Below, one piece after another: positions 12,436-22,837 of a stretch of 64,000 bases of DNA (position 1 is the stretch's first letter; the number at the start of each line of letters is the position of its first letter). Position numbers and translations under genes: made by a program. The DNA is from Austropuccinia psidii. Lineage: Eukaryota > Basidiomycota > Pucciniomycetes > Pucciniales > Sphaerophragmiaceae. The notes beneath the pieces are model-generated. The model was not told where the DNA came from and did not search any database. It saw nothing but the letters and a program-made list of their open reading frames with translations. The stretch covers positions 52,185,569 through 52,249,568 of the forward strand of contig JALGQZ010000007.1 of the NCBI GenBank assembly GCA_023105745.1. The letters are read 5' to 3'.

Positions 12436-13540
12436 TTACTTCCTACTTTTAGGGGGATTATTTGGAATTGAGAAGATATTTATTGAGACTTGTGAATGTC
12501 CAGCTTTGTATTGAGCAACAAAAATATTGGGAATATTAGAAGGATTGGGTGATTCTTGTCTTGGAGCTCCAGGTGTGAGATTCTTGAATTGAGGCAATGT
12601 AATGGCTGTTGGTTGAGAAACAACTGAATTTTTTCCAAATTCAGAAGCCAAAGAAAGAGTTGAAGTAGGTGAATTCTGAAGGGCTTAATTTGACTGAACT
12701 TTATTTGAGACTGTGGAAGATGGGTTACAATAGATAACTGGTAGGGGTATATTTCCTATGGACAGTTTTGGGGTGTACTGAATGGAGGAAGCTGGGTGTG
12801 GCTTGGGTACCACGTTAATTTCTTGGGGGGTCTCTACATAAAAATTGGGAGCCACAGGTGGTATTTCAGGAGTGGAATAGTCAGGTATTATAGGAGGGTT
12901 GAGGGAAAGGTTTTTTTTGAATTATTCCTGATCTTCATAAGACTGGGTTTGGGTCTGTTGGATTTGGTGTAATATATATGGATTGAATGGAAAGTTTAGA
13001 AATGAGAGGGATTGGCTAAATGGGGTGTGTTTGAAATTGTGAAGCTTTTGGCATAATTGAGTTTGAGGAGGAAGCTATTGTATCAAGAAAAAGATCAGAA
13101 AATGAGAATTAATTTTCTTATGGCAAACATAAATCTCACATATTAATTCTTCAGAGCAAAATTTCTTCCTATGAAACGGTGCTGGTAATGGAGTTCAAAA
13201 AAGTGCTTTTCCAGTGGTTTTGTGTTCTCTGAAACCTAAATTTGTTTAAATTGAAACAGAGATTGATTTTTCAAGTTTTGGGGTTTGAATTCAAGAATCT
13301 AGTTGATAAATTGGTCTCTGGCCTGAAATTTTGCAGTGAGTTCATTCCAGAAAAGCTGGAATGAAGGTTTTAATATTCCTTTTTTCTTTGCTCTTCCCTC
13401 TCTTGAATAATTTTTCTTCTCTTTATTTTCAAGTATGTGAGATATTCTTCTTTGAGGGAATTGAGAAATTATTGGTCTATTTTCTCAAAATGGGGGAGTT
13501 TTTGTGCACTTTCCAGGTAGTGTATGATGATTCATTGTAA
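12436..13540 (-). pseudogene. Unidentified decayed coding locus, Pro/Gln-rich and coiled-coil N-terminal part
   Basis: Upstream of the core region and on the same strand. Between about 13540 and 13300 the frame reads as a Lys/Glu-rich helix (FLNSLKEEYLTYLKIKRRK, then IIQEREEQRKKEY), likely a coiled coil. Between about 13070 and 12436 follows a Pro/Ser/Gln/Asn-rich region (for example IPPVAPNFYVETPQEINVVP) ending in an open stretch of 71 codons at 12436-12651. Only a few stops interrupt it. A coiled coil and a low-complexity linker ahead of a helical body would suit a regulatory protein or a transposon-encoded accessory protein; neither can be shown. Confidence is for a coding remnant, not for a function. 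Confidence 0.4.
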
Positions 13541-16436
13541 AATTTGGGTATGAATATCAATAAAAGGTAATTTTTTGAGAGGAAAGATTAGATTACTTCC
13601 ATTATTATGATCTCAAAATTATCGTGAAAGCAGGGTTAAAAAGCCGAAAAATAAGATATTAAGATGAGGTGGCAAAAAGGAGAAAAAGAAAAACGAGTTT
13701 TAGGTTTCAAAAGAAATGATTCTCCATCTAAGGAGTCAAAGGGAGAAAATTCAGAAGATTAACATAGATTTACTTGAGTTAATATGTAAATCATCCACAG
13801 ATGACACATGCGTTACTGTAGAAATCTCAATTAAGGTTTGGGGTCTGGTAACTGAATTACATCATGTAGATGTTTTAACCTGAAACATCAAAAATTGAGC
13901 TCATATCAGTAATATCGAACTGATGGAAGTCTCAAGATGTATTAACCTTGAAGCCACAAAACGCTTGGGACATCTTCTTTCTTTTGACACCATTCAAAAA
14001 TTAAATTTAAAATGAATTGGAATGAATTCATGAAATTTGGGTAATATGTGTATTAATTGCATGTTTATACATGTTTTTTTTATATATTGATACTTAAAAT
14101 TTAAAATAATTCTAAGGGATATTGAAACCTACGACTTTTAGTCTTGAAAGTCCTAGTTTACGAAAAACGTTTAACGAGTGCAACATGTAATAAGTCTGTA
14201 ATTATTTTTATAATAATAATATTAAAATTTCAATTTAGGTTTTGGGAGGAGGGAGTCGGCTGCTCCAACCTTCACCTAGAGGATTGTCCCTGGTTGACTA
14301 TTGGAGACCAAAAAGGCTTGCTTACATAAGATTGTTGATGTCTGTTGACAATCTTATGTAAGAAATAGTCATTAGCTTCAGAGTGCTCACACCACCTCCA
14401 ATAAAGCTGACAATGGCCATTGAGTAGATTGCAGGTGGTGGATTGAGCAGTGAGCTCCATCCACCACCCAAGCTCAATAAGAAAAAACCCAATTATTTCA
14501 CTGTGTGAAAAGAGGAAAAAGGCCCTGCTGAGTTTTTTTAATATTTTTATTAATTATGAAGGTTTTTGACTGATTTTAGGGGTGTTTTTTCTTGTGTTAT
14601 TGGTTTTTTGTTTGTATATTTTTTCTTTTTTGATCTTTATTTTATGCTTAGCTATATTGTTGAGGATATGTTTTGTACGCAAAGCTCTTTTTGTTTGGGG
14701 TGTCATGCGGCAAAAACACTTTCTGAGAATTTGTACATTAAACGTTTAAGCATGTTGTATCACAAAAGATGCTAATATATACTTTTTTAAATAATATTGG
14801 GATATTAATTGGATTATTTTAGAGAGAAAAATCAGGAATATATGGCAAAATTAAAGGATATATTAAAAAGAAACAATAATTTTTGAATATGGTCAAATTA
14901 ATTTTAAAGAAAAGGCTAGATTAAGGTTTTTTTTAATAATTTTCCAGAATAATTGAATAAAACTCACATTAAAAATGGTTTGGATTCATGCAAATATGAG
15001 TAGTTAATTATACTTCATTTGCCGATCATTCTGGGGAAATTTTGAACATAATGTGATCATATTTTTGAAAATGATTTGCTACAGCAAGAATTTTGGTAAT
15101 ATTGGAATATTTTTAGCTAATATATCTGGTTAGTAAAAGTATAAATTTACATTTTCATGGGAAAAAGAAATATTTTCAATTATCATATGGAAACCATGGG
15201 TAATTATAAAATTCTAATGATTCAAGCGGAAAGGTGTTCTTGTTTAAAGAATATATATAATTGACATGAATTTATTTGATAACAATAAAATAATTCTGAT
15301 GTATTCATAAAGGTAAAATATGAATTGTGAATGATGTATATTTGATTTGGTAAATGGACGTTTTTTACTTTCAAGTTGAAAATTAGTACTTCAAAAAGGG
15401 ATTTTTAATAAAAAATGGGCAAAACAATCCCAATGGAATAACATGAATTATTATGTAACTAGCTTGGGTGTAGGCTAGAAACAAGTCTGAAATGATTTCC
15501 AGACCATATCCATATTATTTCAAATCAATTTGAAATTGACATCCTTAACTCAACCTTAGTTAAAATAACTTTAAATGAGTTTTCAACCTCTGCATCTACC
15601 ACTTATCACCAAAATGTCACTTCATATATAAGCTATATAAAAAGGTTCAAAAGTGGTAATAATCTGGGCTCATTTGACCAATTTTAGTTCAATTTGGATA
15701 ACATTAAATTGAGTTCAAAGTATAGCTACTCAGAATGTGAGATTTAAATTCACACTACATGTTTAAAATAGTGAATTTATTTTACAAAAACAATTTTGGT
15801 AGATTACAGAGTTTCATTTCATCTAATTTCATGTAAAATTATCATTCAATGTGTATAATTACACCCCAAGTAATATCTTTCTACTCCCTTTCATAATCAG
15901 AACCAAGGATAAATTAAAAATCCCTTCCAGAATTTTCACAGAAATCATTATTAGTAGGTTTCAGAATTTACCTTTCTACTCAAATCATCCTCACCCTCAA
16001 TTTATCCTACCCTTTCTTCAAAAATCACTTGCACACAAAATTAACAACACTTTAAGCTTGATCCATAAATATATACCAAAAATATTTACATAAACAATTA
16101 AAATAATCAAAATATTATAATAAAAGACCAAATAAAATCTAGAGAAACTGAATTTATTAAGTAATCTCTTTAGTTTAACCTTTGTTTGACTGCTATCTCC
16201 AATTATCTCATTTTCTCCCTTAAGTCCAATTTTTTTCAAAGAGCCATTTATCAAAAATTGCAAAGTTACCACACTCAGAGGCCAAAGATTTCTGCAATTT
16301 TTTGTTTCTCACTATTAAATGATTAATAAATGAGCTTATTAAGATATTATCTCTATCTTATTCAAATATCATGGTTTATCTCAAGAAGCTTCTACCAACC
16401 CATCACAAATTCCTCTTCCTCCAGAAAATATAAACC
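13541..16436. other. AT-rich stretch; nothing supportable except two hairpins
   Basis: Apart from the GC-richer island with hairpins at 14321-14468, this stretch has only short scattered open frames. The sequence just left of 16437 should be continuous with 28516 once the D LTR insertion is removed. It may therefore be the upstream part of the Tnp2-like element, but I see no terminal inverted repeat. Confidence 0.5.
14321..14468. repeat. Two neighbouring perfect hairpins in a GC-richer island
   Basis: The first is a 15-bp perfect inverted repeat, CTTACATAAGATTGT at 14321-14335 and its complement at 14348-14362, with a 12-base loop. The second is a 10-bp perfect inverted repeat, GGTGGTGGAT at 14434-14443 and ATCCACCACC at 14459-14468, with a 15-base loop. 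Both lie in an island (about 14220-14480) clearly richer in G+C than its surroundings. The island could be the end of a small non-autonomous element or a structured RNA; I cannot tell which. Confidence 0.45.
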
Positions 16437-17669
16437 CATATTGTGAACCTTTGAGATATGACCACATACCCAAAAAGGTCACAAGAAATATTTAATATAA
16501 TTATACATTAAAAATAATTACCTTAAAACTACAAAAATACCATAAATTGGCATAAGACTTGGTTTAACTTAAAAACAAATGAATAAACATGTGAAATAAA
16601 TTATAACATTGGATTCCCCACGGTAAAATACACATATACCATTTTTATGGCATATCTGTAAAGTGAATATTTAGTAAGTTATAAGTAATAATACCTTATA
16701 AAAAACACAAATACTTATTTATTTCAAAGACCAATGAAACAAAACGTGAAATGTATGGTACCATTGGATTCCCCATGAAGATCCACATATAAAACAATTA
16801 AGAAGCTAAGCTTCAAAATGAATACTTAAGGAATTAACCTGAATATATGCACTTTTTTGGTCAACACATATATTCAAGGATTTTAGCTAATATCTCTTGA
16901 AATATGCATGATAGAGTGATGAGCCAAAAATAAAGTCATCACGTAATTACTGTAGAAATACAGAAATGAAGCTTACTTCACAAGTTATAAGCAAGGCCGA
17001 AACCTGTAAGGAATTATTGATTAAAATCAACAGAGCTGTTGACCACTTTGTTGTGAAAGTGGTCCAAACTTAAAAAAAGTAGACATTTGGATTATACTAG
17101 TTCATTCGTGAAGAATGATGTATTTTTTATTATAATATTCAAGGTATAACCCCTTGAAATCATAGTTTGAAGTTTAAAATATTAAATTTCGACACAAAAG
17201 ATGAGTTACAAGAAAAATCATCAAAAATAGAGTTTTGATGATGTAATGAAATGCTCTTGGCAGAATAATGAAGTTATTCCAAGCTATTAGAATTCACTCT
17301 TTGAATTGCTGTAGCGTGTAAATCTCAAATGTTATCAAGGATCAAAGTTTGAGCTTAATTTGATCATTTATGATCACTCACTGTAACCTTAAATTGAGTT
17401 TAACAGTCATATGAGTGATACAATTGGTGAATACTATTAGTTTATGATTAAAACTAATAAAATTAACAAATTTTGGGGTTCTTCCAAGCCTTTGACATGA
17501 TCAAACTTAGAGTTATAGTGATAACTCTAAATAATGGTGTAATAATGATGTAATATGGTTTGATCATGATATAATCATCACCAAACCTTAAAGTATTGAT
17601 CAATTCCTGTGGATATGATCAGTACACATCTACTAGAAGCCTGTTGGACTCTAGGAGGGAGGTATTTAC

Positions 17670-17678
17670 TATAAATAG
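17670..17678 (+). promoter_or_regulatory. TATA box of the solo D LTR
   Basis: TATAAATAG preceded by GGGAGGTATTTAC and followed by AGCTCTTTCTACTC. It is conserved with the D LTR copy at 4451-4459 and probably serves as the LTR core promoter. Confidence 0.5.
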
Positions 17679-18062
17679 AGCTCTTTCTACTCTGTTTTCC
17701 CCTCAGACGAATCAAAAACATTAAATCAATTAAATTAAAAAGTAATATCTTTATTCTTTATATATAAATCTTTTATATTATTAAAGACCAAAGATCATGT
17801 TATTATAATAATCAATTTTGACGTGATTAAATCATTTATTTAATTGTTTTTGCTAAAAATCTCTCTAAAATCTCATTTCCACGTAAAAATCAAGAATATT
17901 TGTAATTTTCTCTATTTTTTATTGTAAATACAACTTGGATAAGCTGTATCTACGTTATTTGGCATAAAATATTTCAAAATTATTATATTAAGTATTAAAA
18001 GCAGGTTATTTTCTCTTATTATAATAATTTTCTCTTTATTATTACTTTAATAATTCTTTAGT

Positions 18063-19893
18063 TGTAAGGTGTGGATATGAAACTTTGATTAAAAATCAAG
18101 TACTTTTCCTGTCCTCAAAAGTTGTATAAGGTAAAAATTCAGTTAAAAATAGTATGAAATATGATTTTTAAGTGAAAACATGCCAATTTATTGTTTATAA
18201 CTTTATTAGTATAAAACAATAATATTATAAAATTTTATTGTTTTACCAACAATAAAAATTTGTCCAAAAAATACTCTACAAGAGATATTTTAAGGCTACA
18301 AAAGAAATTTCTTCAAGAGCAATTTCAATTGGAATTAATTGAGCAAAGAACTGCAAGCAATTAATTAAAGAACAAAGTCTTTAAAAAGAATATTAAAGAG
18401 AAAACACACCCAAAAGTGACCAGAGTGAATTTGGAAACAAAGTGACAAAGTTTACAGTTATGAAAGATGCTTTAATTTACTTTTGGGGTGGTTCAGGGGT
18501 AAAAATGATTATAAGAGCTACAAACAATGATGATAATGATTTTTTTTAAGTGGTTAAAAGGATTAAAATGATTTAAAAATGGTGGTTGGAATCTTTGATT
18601 GATTGGTTTAACAGTGTTTAAGCTAATTAATAAAAGGAAAAGATTCTAACATGAAGAGAAAAGTGGGGCAAAGAAGACATTCTTTTATAGCCATCAATTC
18701 TCTTACTCCAAAAGTAAAATTTACTCTTGTCAGTCGTGAAAAACAGTCTGAAAACAGAAAAGCCAATTATGGCATCATTGAACCCTGGTTTAGACCAAAA
18801 AGGGCTGGTTTAAGCCATTTTTAGCTATTTTAGACCCTTAAATCAGCCATTGCTATAGAAATACCAGGCCTAGAGCCTTCAAACCACCTCAGAATGTGTG
18901 TCAGAGGCGTAGAAACCAGTTAAAACTGTTTTTACTATGATTGTTTTATCTTAAGGGTAGTTTTACCCTCTTGGCAACAGCTAAAACTACCCCAGTTGGT
19001 ATCAAAACCTCATCATCAATTGAGTCCACAGACCCTGTAACTCAATTCCAGGCCAAAAGTGATGAACCTTTGCGTGAATTTTGACATCCCACACCTGTCA
19101 GCAAGGATTTTGGGGGTCTAGCTCCCCCTTAGAGCTGGAGTTCCTTTCACCCCCCAAATTTAATCTTTCCAATTTATTTTTCCTTTAATTCCTCATCATG
19201 TATTATACTTATAATTTACATATGTAATTCAATTCAATTGTACAGTACAATACAGTAACAATTGACACCTAAAATGTAAATCAAAGCTCACTTATGTAAT
19301 ACACGTGCACATTTTGACATTTCAATTGAATTCAATTGAAAATACTTCAATTCCTCATAGCTTCTAAACTAAACACAACACCTCAATTTTAACAAAAAAA
19401 ATTGATGGTTAACACCACATGTGGTGTGAATTAAATTAAGGTTTTGAGGATTTTCAACTTTTGTATTGAAAATACTAAAAACTTAATTTAAGCTTATTTA
19501 GAGTTGAGTTACAAGAATTTCACTCAGAGGTGACCCCACCTGATTTTTTATGAGGAATCCAATGGTGAAATAATTTTCTTGTGTTTATTTATTGAATAAA
19601 AAGTTATAATAATTTTTATCTAACCTTTTTCCAAATTTATTTATTTTTTCACAGTTTTGTTAAAATTTCATTTTTACTTAATTTTTTCAAGTATAAATGT
19701 AATTTTATACTTACAAAATTTAATGTAATTTTATTCTTAAATTGTAATTAATTTTTTTATTTTTTAATATAATTTTAAATTTATATTTTGATTTTCATTT
19801 TAATAATATAAATAAACTTATTTTATTTATATTAATATGTTATTTTTGTATTTGTGGTCTTTTGGGTATATTAAATTACCTCTGAGGCTCACA
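18063..19893 (-). repeat. 3' LTR of the complete A element
   Basis: It starts TGTAAGGTGTGGATATG and ends GAGGCTCACA on the + strand, 1831 bp. The right LTR (26312-28142) is the same length and near identical. The terminal dinucleotides TG...CA are as expected for integrase-made ends. Confidence 0.95.
18682..18689 (-). promoter_or_regulatory. TATA box of the A LTR (left copy)
   Basis: The minus strand reads TATAAAAG after GAGAATTGATGGC. All four A LTRs in the window keep it (18682-18689, 26933-26940, 34088-34095, 52957-52964). Conservation even in the oldest copy supports a promoter role. Confidence 0.55.
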
Positions 19894-19907
19894 TTCCCTC
19901 CCCCTAA
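19894..19907 (-). other. Polypurine tract of the A element
   Basis: Directly next to the 3' LTR the minus strand reads TAGGGGGAGGGAA followed at once by the LTR TG. This is the expected primer site for plus-strand DNA synthesis. Confidence 0.8.
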
Positions 19908-19916
19908 ATAAGAATA

Positions 19917-20801
19917 TTACTTTGTAATATTGGTGTTTCTAGTGTGTCTGAATCTCCTAAGGAGTTTGGTAGCTTCTGGTATATCTTTTTCTTCTAACCA
20001 TTCATCTTCACAAGTCGGGTCACTGTACCTAACAAGGTATTCCCTTACTTTCTTGGTTCTTAATTTCCTTTCTTTAAGAACTTTGGTAATTTTCTTAGTA
20101 CCAGATGTCTCAATAGGAGGTATAACTTGGGGAATCTTATTCCTCAAGGGAAATTTCTCAGCATCACTAGATTTATATGGCTTTATCAAGCTTACTGGAA
20201 ATGTAGGGTGCTTATTGCTAAGTTCTTCAGATAACTCTACTTCAACAGCATTTTCTCCATGGAGGGCCTTAATCAAAGAAGGTCCTGGAAAGGAGTCTTT
20301 CAACTTTTTACATCCTTTGATGTTATTGAAGTTGGTGGTGGATACAAGAACTAGGTCCCCCACTTTGAAATCTGGAGTTGCATGTGATTTATCCCATTTG
20401 TCTTTAGCATCTGCAAAAGAGTCCTCCATGCATCTTACTGCATGCTTTCTAGCTTTGTCTAGCATTCCTTTGAAGCTAGCAGCTGTGGGATGTATTTCAA
20501 TTAAGTCTTTCCTCAAGGAATCTTGGGGTAACTTGGGGTTCCATCCTTTTTCTAGAATAGCAGGAATCTGATTGGTACTGGCATGGATTGATGTTTTATA
20601 TGCTAGTTCCAGTGCTGGCAACAGAGTACACCAATCATGGGTAAATCCATCACAATCTTTGAGTTCAAGGCCATATGCACAAAATCTTCTCACCATGTCC
20701 TCTAAGGTTTGGATCATTCTTTCAGCCAGGCCATCAGTTTGTGGGTGGTAGGCTGTAGAGAAAGACAGTTTAGTGCCAAAAAATGGTGAAGATTTGTCCA
20801 T
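19917..20801 (-). pseudogene. Integrase C-terminal half and chromodomain, family A pol
   Basis: This frame opens with the last part of the integrase core, [20 protein letters not shown], in which the Glu of residue 27 is the E of the D-D-E triad. It continues through the integrase C-terminal region (PDFKVGDLVLVSTTNFNN, KHPTFPVSLIKPY) and ends in a chromodomain-type segment (REYLVRYSDPTCEDEWLEEK, then a helix LLRRFRHTRN). Chromodomains of this position and type direct chromovirus integration to particular chromatin in other fungi. It is separated by a one-base frameshift in a T-run near 20780 from the upstream integrase frame, with which it overlaps; the two frames were one ORF. Confidence 0.9.
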
Positions 20802-22309
20802 AGAGCTGAAGTGAATTTGGGATCTCTATCACTGATGATATTTTTGAATATCCCAGTCAAAGACACTACTCTATTCCATATCAGAAGAGCTGTATCCATG
20901 GCTGTATCATCTTTGTGACATGATAAAAAGATTGGAGTTTTACTGAATCTGTCCACAATTACTAGGCAAGCATTATAGCTCCTGTCACCTCCTGGTGGTA
21001 GGCCAGTTACCCAATCCATATGGACAATTTCCCAAGGTCTGTTTGGTTCTTGGATTTTCATCATATTTCCAAGTCTTTTGCCAGTGGATTTATTTGCCTT
21101 TTGGCATCTGTCACAGGTTTTGCAATACTCTGCAACATCTTTCTGCCACATTGGCCACCATATGCAGGTCTTTACTTTCTCTCTTGTTCTGTCTTCAGAC
21201 AGATGTCCTGAAAAGGGACTATCATGGCATTCTTTCAGTACAAGATTGATTAATGACCTGTCTACAACTGTCATGACACATGTGTGCTTGGTTCTGTGGT
21301 AAATTATACCATCCAGTAGGTAAAATCTTCCTTCATCATAGGATTTTCTCCATACTTCATCCAAGGCATGTATTAGAGAGTTGTTTTTACAGTCTTTGTT
21401 AAGTAATTGGCATAAGATGCTACAATTCTTATCTTGAGTGTAACTACTTCTGACTTCTTCAAAGAAGGTGGTGTTCAAGTCTGTAACACTTATTCCTTCT
21501 ATTGGAATTTGTGGTGAAGATTCTTCTGGCACATAAGCAGGATTATAAATATTGTTTGGTAATGGCCATCTGCTTAGTCCATCTGCATTCTTATGAATAT
21601 TCCCATCCTTATGAACAATAGTCATATTGCCTCTGTATTCTTGTATGGCTATTTGCCATCTGAGCATGTGTCTATTAGGTGTTTTCATGTTCAAAAGTGA
21701 TTTGACAGCTGTACAATCTGTTATCACTTCAAAAACACATCCCTCTAAGAAGTAGTTCAATTTCTCAAAGGCCCAGACAAGGCATAGACATTCCATCTGA
21801 CTTTCTCCATATCTGGCTTCAGTTGGTTTGATTTGCCTGGATATGAAACATATGGGTCCTTCTACAGGCTTATAATTTATGATCTGAACTTGGTGAAGTG
21901 CAGCACCCAGTCCATCCGATGATGAATCAATATACAGCTTGAAAGGCAATTTAAAGTCTGGAATCAGTAAGAGTGGAGCAGTGGTCAATGCTTCTCTTAG
22001 AGACTCAAAAGCTTTGACTCTGTCAACAGTCATTTCAAATACTGTGTCTTTGTCACACAGCTTATAAAGTGGTCTTGCTATGGATGCAAAATCTTTAATG
22101 TGTTGTCTGTAATATCCTGCAAAACCTAAGAATGACTGAATTTCCTTCTTAATCTTCGGCATGGGTTTTAACAATACTGCTGCAACTTTGTTTTTGACAA
22201 TTCCAAGGGACAAACCAGATACAACATGTCCTAGTGCTTTAAGTTCTTTAAATCCAAAATGACATTTCTTCAAGGAGATTTTCATGTTTTCTGATTGAAT
22301 CTTTGTCAA
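20714..22309 (-). pseudogene. RT thumb, RNase H and integrase N-terminal half, family A pol
   Basis: The 531-codon frame starts in the RT thumb ([22 protein letters not shown]). RNase H follows with D128 (LYIDSS), E173 (MECLCLVW), D198 (VITDCTA) and D243 (NADGLSR). Integrase has an HHCC zinc module at H362, H369, C399 and C402 ([11 protein letters not shown]), then catalytic D432 ([12 protein letters not shown]) and D494 (IISDRDPKF). The third catalytic residue is in the next frame, after a frameshift near 20780. The first codon of the open stretch is internal, because it begins just after a TAA that replaces a Tyr codon; it is not a true start. Confidence 0.92.
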
Positions 22310-22837
22310 AACTCTTGATAATCTTTACATGTGCTCCTCCCAAGTCTTGGATCAGATAATAATGTCATCAATGTAAATGATTAACCATCCCTCTGAGAGT
22401 TCTTCAGGGAAGATTTCATTCATCATTCTTTGGAAGTGTGAAGGTGCATTTTTGATACCAAAGGGCATCCTTAAGTATTCATACACTCCACAATGAACAA
22501 TAATTCTCAAGTATTTTCTTGCTCTTGGTGTTACCACATTTTGATGGAATCCTTTAAGGGCATCCATAGTGGCTATATACACTTCTTGAGATATTTGAGT
22601 AAGGGAAATTTGGATTTTTGGTATTGGGTATCTGTCTGGAACAGTGTAAGTGTTCAGAGCTCTAAAGTCCCCAGCCATTCTGGATTTTCCATTATGCCAC
22701 GCCACTATGACTGGTGTAGTTATTTCTACTTCTTGATTGTGGCCTACTTTTCGTATCACACCAAGGTCCAGAAGTTCTTTGATATGAATTTCTAGAGCTT
22801 CTCTTGATTTTGGACTTGCTGGATAAGCAGGCCTTCT
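22310..22837 (-). pseudogene. Reverse transcriptase fingers and palm, family A pol, with three stops around it
   Basis: Same frame as the flanking pol pieces. It contains KVGHNQEVEITTP, the FRALNTYTVPDRYPIP block, MDALKGFHQNV, RMPFGIKNAPSHFQRMM and the catalytic YIDD at 22364-22375. A TGA at 22838-22840 separates it from gag-protease, a TGA at 22352-22354 follows four codons after YIDD, and a TAA near 22318 replaces a Tyr in EEHMYRLSR. The TGA at 22838 is a one-base C-to-T change from the Arg codon expected in LLRRPAYPAS. The catalytic residues are intact, but translation would stop before reaching them. Confidence 0.9.

Noticed and set aside
14321..14362. Helitron 3' hairpin
   Set aside because: No CTRR end follows the stem at the expected distance and no helicase or Rep motif is found nearby.
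19930..20571. 213-codon plus-strand open frame
   Set aside because: Opposite strand of the integrase and chromodomain region of the A element.
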